Of a stretch of DNA of 64,000 nucleotides, positions 58,489 to 64,000 are shown piece by piece. Source of the DNA: Embleya scabrispora (GTDB lineage: Bacteria > Actinomycetota > Actinomycetes > Streptomycetales > Streptomycetaceae); the NCBI RefSeq assembly GCF_002024165.1, contig NZ_MWQN01000003.1, positions 806,001 through 870,000 on the forward strand, in the 5' to 3' direction. Below the pieces are notes generated by a model. The model searched no databases and was not told where the DNA came from. It saw only the letters and a program-made list of their open reading frames with translations. Position 1 is the stretch's first letter. Every line of letters begins with the position of its first letter. Both the position numbers and the translations under genes were made by a program.

Positions 58489-59175
58489 TTGAGCCCCGCA
58501 AAGGCAACCGCCGCGAGCAAGGCGTCGAAGTCGTCCAAGTCCGAGATGTGTTACGAGCTGCTGCGCGGCCGGATCCTGGACGGCACCTACGGCCCCGGGT
58601 ACCGGCTGGTGTTCGACCAGCTCGCCCGCGAGGCGGGGGTCAGCACCATCCCGCTGCGCGAGGCGGTGCGCCGACTACAGTCCGACGGCCTGGTGGAGAT
58701 CGTCCGCAACGTCGGCGCCCGGGTGGCCGTGTTCGACCGCTCGCAGGTCGAGCACTCGCTCAACGTGCTGGCCCGCCTCGAGGGCTACGCGACGGCGATC
58801 TCGGCGCCGCTGATGAGCCCCGAGAACATCGCCGAGGCGAGGGCGATCAACGACCGGATGATCGAGGCGCTGGCCGACTTCGACCCGACCGCGTTCACCG
58901 CGCTCAACCGGAGGTTCCATTTCTCGCTCTACGCGCATTGTCCCGATCGGCACCTGAACGCGCTGCTCGAATCCGAGTGGGCCCGCCTGGACCACATGCG
59001 CCGCTCGACCTTCACGTACGTCCCCGGCCGGGCCCGCACCTCGGTGCGCGAACACGAGCACCTGCTCGACCTGATCGGCGCCGGCGCCGACCCCGGGGAG
59101 ATCGAACGCGCCGCCTGCGCCCACAAGATCGCCACCGCCGCGGCCCTGCACCAGGCCAAGACCGGGACGCCGTAG
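58489..59175 (+). CDS. GntR-family regulator, FCD subgroup
   Basis: The 228-residue protein has a Lys/Ser/Ala-rich start, a winged helix SEMCYELLRGRILDGTYGPG, FDQLAREAGVSTIPLREAVR and RLQSDGLVEIVRNVGARVAV. The FCD ligand domain has LARLEGYATAISAPLMSPEN, FTALNRRFHFSLYAHCPDRH and SVREHEHLLDLIGAG, with the metal-binding Asp/His set (LNRRFHFSLY and REHEHLL). FCD proteins sense carboxylic or aromatic-derived acids. It uses a rare TTG start, well supported by GAGGAG (58476-58481) seven bases upstream. It probably represses the three promoters that carry the 18-bp motif; none precedes its own gene. Confidence 0.9.
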   Translation: MSPAKATAASKASKSSKSEMCYELLRGRILDGTYGPGYRLVFDQLAREAGVSTIPLREAVRRLQSDGLVEIVRNVGARVAVFDRSQVEHSLNVLARLEGYATAISAPLMSPENIAEARAINDRMIEALADFDPTAFTALNRRFHFSLYAHCPDRHLNALLESEWARLDHMRRSTFTYVPGRARTSVREHEHLLDLIGAGADPGEIERAACAHKIATAAALHQAKTGTP

Positions 59176-59216
59176 CGGGACGCCGAGCGCCCCGGCCGAT
59201 CCGATCGCGGGGCGCC

Positions 59217-59247
59217 GAGGGCCCCGGCCGGCTCGGCCGGGGCCCTC
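59217..59247. terminator. Bidirectional hairpin terminator
   Basis: GAGGGCCCCGGCCG (59217-59230) and CGGCCGGGGCCCTC (59234-59247) form a perfect 14-bp stem with a 3-base loop between the convergent gntR and phosphomannose synthase genes. Confidence 0.75.
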
Positions 59248-59284
59248 GTACGCCGGCCGCGACCGGAGCGAGGTCGCGGCGTCG

Positions 59285-60022
59285 TCAGCCCACCTTGCGC
59301 CCGAACCGCAACTTCCAGGGGGTCAGGGCGGATTCGATCTGCACGGCCAGGCTCATCTTCGACGCGCCCTCGGCCCGTTCCTCGAAGCGGATCGGCACCT
59401 CGACGATCCGCGATCCGCGCCGGACCGTCCGGTGGTTCATCTCGACCTGGAACGAGTATCCGTTGCTGTGGATCGACGGCAGGTCGATCGCCCGCAGCGC
59501 CGTCGCCCGCCACGCCTTGAACCCGGCGGTGGCGTCCTTGACGCCGAGCCGCAGGATGGCGTTGACGTAGAGGTTCGCCCACGTCGACAGGGCCTTGCGG
59601 TACCAGGCCCACTCCGCGGCGGTCGAGCCGCCGCGCACGTACCGCGAGCCGATCACCACGGCGGCGTCGCCGGTGCGCAGCGTGTCGAGCATGGTCGGGA
59701 TCACCGCGACGGGGTGCGAGAGGTCGGCGTCCATCTGGATCACCACGTCGGCGCCCTCGTCCAGCGCGCGGGTGATCCCGGCGACGTAGGCCCGGCCGAG
59801 CCCGTCCTTCTCCTCGCGGTGCAACACCCCGACGAACCCCGGGGACTCCGTGGCGAGCTTGTCCGCCACCCCGCCGGTCCCGTCGGGCGAGTTGTCGTCC
59901 ACCACGAGTACGTGCAGGTTCGGCAGGCGCAGATCCGCGAGCAGGCCGACCAGGACGGGCAGGTTCTCCCGCTCGTTGTAGGTGGGAACGACGACGACGA
60001 TCCTCGCGAAGGTCTCTACCAC
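59285..60022 (-). CDS. ppm1: Polyprenol monophosphomannose synthase (GT2)
   Basis: The 245-residue GT2 enzyme moves mannose from GDP-mannose to polyprenyl phosphate, supplying protein O-mannosylation and lipoglycan synthesis. Motifs are RIVVVVPTYNERENLPVLVG, HVLVVDDNSPDGTGGVADKL, the DxD in DVVIQMDADLSHPVAVIP, and GSRYVRGGSTAAEWAWYRKA. The late VPIRFEERAEGASKMSLAVQ is diagnostic for Ppm/DPM1. The GTG start is the complement of 60020-60022. It is a housekeeping gene lying inside the catabolic region. Confidence 0.94.
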   Translation of the reverse strand: MVETFARIVVVVPTYNERENLPVLVGLLADLRLPNLHVLVVDDNSPDGTGGVADKLATESPGFVGVLHREEKDGLGRAYVAGITRALDEGADVVIQMDADLSHPVAVIPTMLDTLRTGDAAVVIGSRYVRGGSTAAEWAWYRKALSTWANLYVNAILRLGVKDATAGFKAWRATALRAIDLPSIHSNGYSFQVEMNHRTVRRGSRIVEVPIRFEERAEGASKMSLAVQIESALTPWKLRFGRKVG

Positions 60023-60234
60023 GATCCGGTTCCCGCGCGATCTCCGGGAACATCGCGCGGCGGCGCCCAGGCGCCGGCGGACGACAGGTCTGTGTGCATG
60101 AGGCGCGAGTCTATCGGCGCACGGGCGTCGGCCGTCCGCACCCGGGCGGCGTGTCCGCCCGCGCGGACGGCCGCACGGCGACCGGGGCGGCTCCCGGTCG
60201 CCGTGGCCGGGCGCTCCCGGTCGTCGTGGCCGGC

Positions 60235-60987
60235 TCAGACCAGCAACTGGCCGCCGTCGACCTGGACGATCGTGCCGGTGATGTGCGCGGCGGCCGGCGA
60301 GGCGAGGAACACCGCGAGCGGGGCGACGTCCTCGGGGACCGCGATGCGGCCGAGCGGGATCCGGGCCTCCCACGCCTGCCGGGCCTGCGGGTCGTCCATC
60401 AGGCCGGCCGTCATCGGCGTGTGCACCGGGCCCGGCGCCACGCCGTTGACCCGGATGCGGTGCGGAGCCAACTCGATCGCGCCGGTGCGGGTGAGCGCGT
60501 CCATCGCGGCCTTGGTGGCCTCGTAGTGGCCGAGACCGGCGGTGGGTTGCCGGGCGCCGATCGAGCTGATGTTGACGATCGCGCCGCCCGCGTCCTCGGC
60601 GATCATCCGGCGGGCCGCCGCCGCGGTGACGGTGAACGTGCCGCGCAGGTTGACCGCCACCACGGTGTCGAACACCTCGATCGGCAGGTCGACCAGGAGC
60701 CCGCCGCCGGCGACCAGGCCGGCGTTGTTGACCAGGACCGCGAGCGGGCCCACCTCGGCGAGCACCCGGTCCAGGCCGGCGGCCACCGACGCGGGGTCGG
60801 TGATGTCCATCGCGACCGCGGTGCCGCCGATCTCCTCGGCGACCTTGTCGGCCGCGGCGGCGTCGATGTCGGCGATCACGACCCGGTCGCCGCCCTCGGC
60901 GAAGGCGCGGGCGACGGCCGCGCCGATCCCGCTCGCGCCGCCGGTGACCACGACCACCCGGCCCGGCCGCGCGTCCGGGGCGGTCAT
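60235..60987 (-). CDS. Short-chain dehydrogenase/reductase
   Basis: The 250-residue classical SDR has the NAD-binding VVVVTGGASGIGAAVARAF, VLVNNAGLVAGGG, Ser in IVNISSIGARQP, the active-site pair in HYEATKAAMDALTR (Y-x3-K), and RVNGVAPGPVHTPM. IADID after strand 2 favours NAD(H). The start overlaps the methyltransferase stop by four bases, so it is co-translated with it from a promoter carrying motif C. It is probably an alcohol or cis-diol dehydrogenase of the cluster; substrate unknown. Confidence 0.92.
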   Translation of the reverse strand: MTAPDARPGRVVVVTGGASGIGAAVARAFAEGGDRVVIADIDAAAADKVAEEIGGTAVAMDITDPASVAAGLDRVLAEVGPLAVLVNNAGLVAGGGLLVDLPIEVFDTVVAVNLRGTFTVTAAAARRMIAEDAGGAIVNISSIGARQPTAGLGHYEATKAAMDALTRTGAIELAPHRIRVNGVAPGPVHTPMTAGLMDDPQARQAWEARIPLGRIAVPEDVAPLAVFLASPAAAHITGTIVQVDGGQLLV

Positions 60988-61985
60988 CGGGCCTCCGCCA
61001 CGATCACCCGGGGGCTGCCGGGCAGTTCGAGCAGGTCCACCGGGTGCCAGCCGGCCTCGACGAGCCATTCCTCGACCTCGGCCCGGGGATACACCGTGGT
61101 GCCGTCGATGACCAGGTATTCCCCGGCGTGCAGCGTATCGATCAGGCGCGGTGTCCCGGTCGGCTCCAGGAAGAAGTCGAGCAGCAGCAGTCGGGCCCCG
61201 GGCTCGGCCGCCTTGCGCGCCGCCGCCACGATCCGCCGGTTGTGCTCGGCGTCGAAGCGGTGCACCACGTGTTCGAGCAGCACCAGGTCGAAGCCGGTGG
61301 GCACCTCGCCGGACAGCGGATCGCCGCCGATCACCTCGACCCGGTCCTCGACGCCGGCGGCGGCCAGGGTGTTCTCCGCGTGCCCGACGAGATCGCCGTC
61401 GGACAGGAACGTCGCGGACAGTTCGGGGTGCGCGCGCAACGCCTCGGCGAGGAACGAGCCGGACAGCCCGGCCAGGTCGAGCACCCGCCGGTGGGCGCCG
61501 AAGTCGTAGGCCCGGGCCAGCATCGTCGCGTGCAGCGCGTTGTAGGTCATCACGCCGCCGAGGAAGGTGCCCAGCCGGTCGCCGCCGAGGTCCAGCGGAG
61601 CGGGGCGGGCGGTGCGCGAGGTCTCGCCGAAGCCGAGCCAGTGCGGGTAGCTGACGCCGTCGAGGAAGGTCAGGAACGGGCGCAGGTCCACGCCCTCCCC
61701 CGTACCGGCGAGGTGGTGCGCGGTGGCGGGCGAGTTGGCGTAGCCGGCGTCGCGGCGCTCCAACAGGCCCAGGCCCACCATGCTGTCGGCCAGGATCAGC
61801 GCGGTCCGCGCGGGCAGTCCGGTACGGGCGACGATCTCGTCGAGCGGCGCGGGGCCGTCGGCCAGGGCCGCGAACAGTCCGGCCTCCCCGGCCGCGAACA
61901 GCTGCTTGGCGGCCATGTATCCGATCGCGACGTCGACGATGGGAGCCGGATCGACCGCGGCCCGGGCGTCCGAGGGAACTGGCAT
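60984..61985 (-). CDS. SAM-dependent O-methyltransferase-like protein
   Basis: The 333-residue protein has the two-part build of plant-type/TcmO-like O-methyltransferases. An N-terminal winged dimerisation domain (AIGYMAAKQLFAAGEAGLFA; DEIVARTGLPARTALILAD) precedes a Rossmann domain (RRVLDLAGLSGSFLAEALRA; GFDLVLLEHVVHRFDAEHNR; LLLLDFFLEP). Motif I has LAG-L-SG where GGG-x-G is usual, so SAM binding should be checked. It shares a divergent promoter region, with motif C, with the aldo-keto reductase. Its role in a degradative cluster is unclear. Confidence 0.85.
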   Translation of the reverse strand: MPVPSDARAAVDPAPIVDVAIGYMAAKQLFAAGEAGLFAALADGPAPLDEIVARTGLPARTALILADSMVGLGLLERRDAGYANSPATAHHLAGTGEGVDLRPFLTFLDGVSYPHWLGFGETSRTARPAPLDLGGDRLGTFLGGVMTYNALHATMLARAYDFGAHRRVLDLAGLSGSFLAEALRAHPELSATFLSDGDLVGHAENTLAAAGVEDRVEVIGGDPLSGEVPTGFDLVLLEHVVHRFDAEHNRRIVAAARKAAEPGARLLLLDFFLEPTGTPRLIDTLHAGEYLVIDGTTVYPRAEVEEWLVEAGWHPVDLLELPGSPRVIVAEAR

Positions 61986-62014
61986 GCGGATCTCCTCGAG
62001 GGGCAGGAAGTTGG

Positions 62015-62032
62015 TATCTGGAATGCTATATG
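62015..62032. promoter_or_regulatory. Shared 18-bp motif, copy C, in a divergent promoter
   Basis: TATCTGGAATGCTATATG, 29 bases before the methyltransferase start and about 80 before the aldo-keto reductase start. It may control both directions. Confidence 0.6.
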
Positions 62033-62110
62033 ATTACCGATGCCATCAACAATGCCGATCTTCGTTTCCACGCCGCATCCACGCCGCGCCCGAACCACCC
62101 TGGAGGACCC

Positions 62111-63088
62111 GTGACGCTCTCCCCCGGCAGCAGCCCCGTGCCCCGTCGCCGCCTCGGCGCGCACGGCCCCGACGTACCGGTCCTGGGCCTCGGCTCATGG
62201 AACACGTGGGACCGGATGCGCCCCGCCGACGCCGTCGCGCTGATCCTGGACGCGTTGGAGCACGGCGTGGAGTTGTTCGACGTCGCGCACTACGACATGG
62301 GCCCGCACGCGGAGAACGCGCGCACGGACCTGATGTTCGGGGAGGCGATCCGCGAGGCGGGCGTGGCCCGCGAGGACTGGCTGCTGTGCGGCAAGCTCTG
62401 GCTCTGGGAGTACCCGAGGAAGGGCTTCGCCGAACAACTGGACGTCGCCCTGGACCGGATCGGCACCCATCGCGCCGATCTGGTCGTGGTCGGCGACTTC
62501 TTCGGCGAGTTGCCCATCCCGGCCGTGGTCACCGACGTCGCCGAACAGATCGCGGCGGGCCGGTTCGGCGCGTGGGGCGTCAACAACTGGTCGGCGCGCG
62601 ACGTGTGGACCGCCCGCCGGTTCGCCGCCGCCGAGGGGCTGACCCCGCCGACGTTCGCCCAACTCAAGTACAGCCCGGCCCGCCGGGCGGTGGCCGAGGG
62701 CGCGCCGTTCGCCGAACTCTTCGCCGACGGGATGGCCTTGCAGGCGTCCGACGTCCTGGAGGGCGGCATCCTGGCCGGCAACCTGCACCCACAGCGCAAG
62801 ATCGGCGCCGACCCCGGCAACCTCCGCGAGCGCATCCGCGAGGTCTACCCGAAACTCGCCGACGCGGCAGCCGGGTTCGACGCCACCCCCGCCCAACTGG
62901 CCATCGCCTTCTGTCTCACCCACCCGGCGGTCGCCACAGTCCTCTTCGGCGCGAGCCGCATGTCCCAATGGCACGACAACCTCAAGGCACTGGACCTAGT
63001 CACCAAACACGGCACCACCCTCCGCGAGTCCCTCACAGACGTCTGGGTGGACGCCAACGTCACGGACCCGGCAGCCTCCGCCACCTGA
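62111..63088 (+). CDS. Aldo/keto reductase family protein
   Basis: The 325-residue protein has an AKR barrel: RRRLGAHGPDVPVLGLGSWN, EHGVELFDVAHYDMGPHAEN with the catalytic Asp/Tyr region, EDWLLCGKLWLWEYPRKGF with the Lys, GRFGAWGVNNWSARDVWTA and AIAFCLTHPAVATVLFGASR for NADP binding. GGAGG (62102-62106) precedes the GTG at 62111; an in-frame ATG at 62030 would overlap motif C and is rejected. A close paralogue faces it from the other side of the tandem repeat. Confidence 0.88.
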   Translation: MTLSPGSSPVPRRRLGAHGPDVPVLGLGSWNTWDRMRPADAVALILDALEHGVELFDVAHYDMGPHAENARTDLMFGEAIREAGVAREDWLLCGKLWLWEYPRKGFAEQLDVALDRIGTHRADLVVVGDFFGELPIPAVVTDVAEQIAAGRFGAWGVNNWSARDVWTARRFAAAEGLTPPTFAQLKYSPARRAVAEGAPFAELFADGMALQASDVLEGGILAGNLHPQRKIGADPGNLRERIREVYPKLADAAAGFDATPAQLAIAFCLTHPAVATVLFGASRMSQWHDNLKALDLVTKHGTTLRESLTDVWVDANVTDPAASAT

Positions 63089-63127
63089 CCCCAACAGACG
63101 AGACCAACCGCCCGAACCCATACAACC

Positions 63128-63600
63128 CGACCGGCACTCGAACCCAACCCAAGCCAACCAAACCCCCAGGTCGGCCAAACCCATACAGCCCGGCCGACAC
63201 TTGAGGCCAACCCAAGCCAACCAACACCAAACGCCGGTCGGGCTCCCCCCTCAGCCCGGCCGGCGTTTGAGGCCAACCCAAGCCGACCGAACCCCAAGGC
63301 CGGCCGAACCCACACAGCCCGGCCGGCGCTTGAGGCCACGCCAAGCCAACCAACACCAAACGCCGGTCGGGCTCCCCCCTCAGCCCGGCCGGCGTTTGAG
63401 GCCAACCCAAGCCGACCGAACCCCAAGGCCGGCCGAACCCACACAGCCCGGCCGGCGCTTGAGGCCACGCCAAGCCAACCAACACCAAACGCCGGTCGGG
63501 CTCCCCCCTCAGCCCGGCCGGCGTTTGAGGCCAACCCAAGCCGACCGAACCCCAAGGCCGGCCGAACCCACACAGCCCGGCCGGCGCTTGAGGACAACCC
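63128..63600. repeat. 129-bp tandem repeat array
   Basis: Near-identical 129-bp units begin at 63231, 63360 and 63489, after a diverged partial unit from about 63128. Each unit is itself a doublet: AGCCCGGCCGGCGyTTGAGG occurs at 63187 (diverged), 63253, 63316, 63382, 63445, 63511 and 63574, alternately 66 and 63 bases apart. Because 129 is a multiple of three, long periodic frames are open on both strands, but none is a credible gene. Words of the type GCCCGsCCGGCGwTTGAGG are, from memory, common dispersed intergenic repeats in streptomycetes. Confidence 0.9.
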
Positions 63601-63615
63601 GGGTCGGCCGAACCC

Positions 63616-64000
63616 TCACGGCCCCTCCGGGGACACCACCTCCCGGTCCGCGTAAAACGGCACCAACCGCGCCCGCAACGCCGCCGCCCCGACCCGCTCC
63701 AACAGCCGCAACCCCCCGATGTTGTCGGCCAACTGAGACACCTGCGTCGCCCCGAACAACACATTCACCGTCGCCGGATGCGACAGCGCGAACGCCACGC
63801 ACACCTGCGCCGCCGTAGCCCCCAGATCCGCCGCCACCTCGGCGATCCCCGGCGCGGAGGCGATGATCCGCTCCCGCACCCCGCCCGGATCCCGCCCGAT
63901 CTCCCGCGCCGGCGCCACCTTGCCCGCCAGAATCCCGCCCTCCAGGACATCGGACGCCTGCAACGACAGCCCCGCCGCGAACAGTTCCGCGAACGGCGCC
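63616..64000 (-). CDS. Aldo/keto reductase paralogue, C-terminal part (runs off the window)
   Basis: The C-terminal ~127 residues of an AKR are visible, reading in from the window edge: APFAELFAAGLSLQASDVLE, GGILAGKVAPAREIGRDPGG, VCVAFALSHPATVNVLFGAT and LRARLVPFYADREVVSPEGP. The stretch APFAELF..G..LQASDVLEGGILAG is nearly identical to the 62111-63088 protein, so the two are paralogues facing each other across the repeat array. The N-terminus is missing. Confidence 0.88.
   Translation of the reverse strand, partial: APFAELFAAGLSLQASDVLEGGILAGKVAPAREIGRDPGGVRERIIASAPGIAEVAADLGATAAQVCVAFALSHPATVNVLFGATQVSQLADNIGGLRLLERVGAAALRARLVPFYADREVVSPEGP

Noticed and set aside
63128..63600. CRISPR array
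   Set aside because: The repeat is a continuous 129-bp tandem unit without unique spacers, and no cas gene is in the window.
62845..63818. Long periodic frames on both strands encoding repeats such as GRRLRPTQA
   Set aside because: They exist only because the 129-bp unit is a multiple of three without stops. There is no ribosome-binding site, and both strands are equally open.

Overview
The window is high-GC actinobacterial chromosome. Coding regions end almost every codon in G or C. GTG starts, four-base ATGA/GTGA overlaps and apparently leaderless genes are common. Gene families such as a LAL-type LuxR regulator, SigE-family sigma factor, MmyB-type XRE regulator, PF04672-type methyltransferase, polyprenol-phosphomannose synthase and AftB-like arabinosyltransferase point to a Streptomyces/Embleya/Kitasatospora-like member of the Streptomycetales; the species cannot be fixed from this sequence. 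I see no rRNA, tRNA, CRISPR array, insertion sequence, phage or origin.

Region 1 (1-24 kb) is ordinary accessory chromosome. It holds a stress-type group (universal stress protein, the broken 3' end of a DevS-like histidine kinase, a flavin-reductase-like protein with an apparent frameshift), an LD-carboxypeptidase, a degenerate DnaQ-fold protein and a DinB-fold protein. An ECF sigma factor with its membrane partner, an AftB-like glycosyltransferase and a 969-residue LuxR regulator follow. Next come a secreted C70-type cysteine protease paired with a C-terminally anchored surface protein, a SigE-type sigma factor with its partner, and a Ser/Thr kinase fused to an extracellular amino-acid-binding domain.

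Region 2 (24-38 kb) contains MsrA, two secreted peptidase-like hydrolases, and an amidase divergent from a TetR regulator across a perfect 14-2-14 palindrome. It also holds an M24 aminopeptidase, an orphan histidine kinase and a GAF regulator divergent from an alpha/beta hydrolase. It ends in a block of three ~190-bp tandem repeats with nested hairpins.

Region 3 (38-46 kb) is a sugar locus: a DeoR/AgaR-like repressor divergent from a secreted GH114 endo-alpha-1,4-polygalactosaminidase, followed by a solute-binding protein, two permeases, a PfkB kinase and a GH4 glycosidase. I infer use of a galactosamine-containing polysaccharide.

Region 4 (46-52 kb) has an Eis-like acetyltransferase, an MFS exporter behind a 10-bp inverted repeat, a CGNR regulator overlapping a small tyrosine phosphatase, a polysaccharide deacetylase and a SUMF1-domain protein.

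Region 5 (52-64 kb) is a catabolic cluster. The anchor gene is a clear 3,4-dihydroxyphenylacetate 2,3-dioxygenase. With it are an aldehyde dehydrogenase, a DapA-fold aldolase-like enzyme, a fused FAH-RraA protein, an alpha/beta hydrolase and an FCD-type GntR regulator. Near-identical 18-bp AT-rich motifs precede the dioxygenase operon, the hydrolase, and the divergent methyltransferase-SDR / aldo-keto reductase pair, which suggests one regulon. The window ends in a 129-bp tandem repeat between two convergent aldo-keto reductase paralogues. Three genes share a distinctive flaw, each apparently missing one base in a C or G run.
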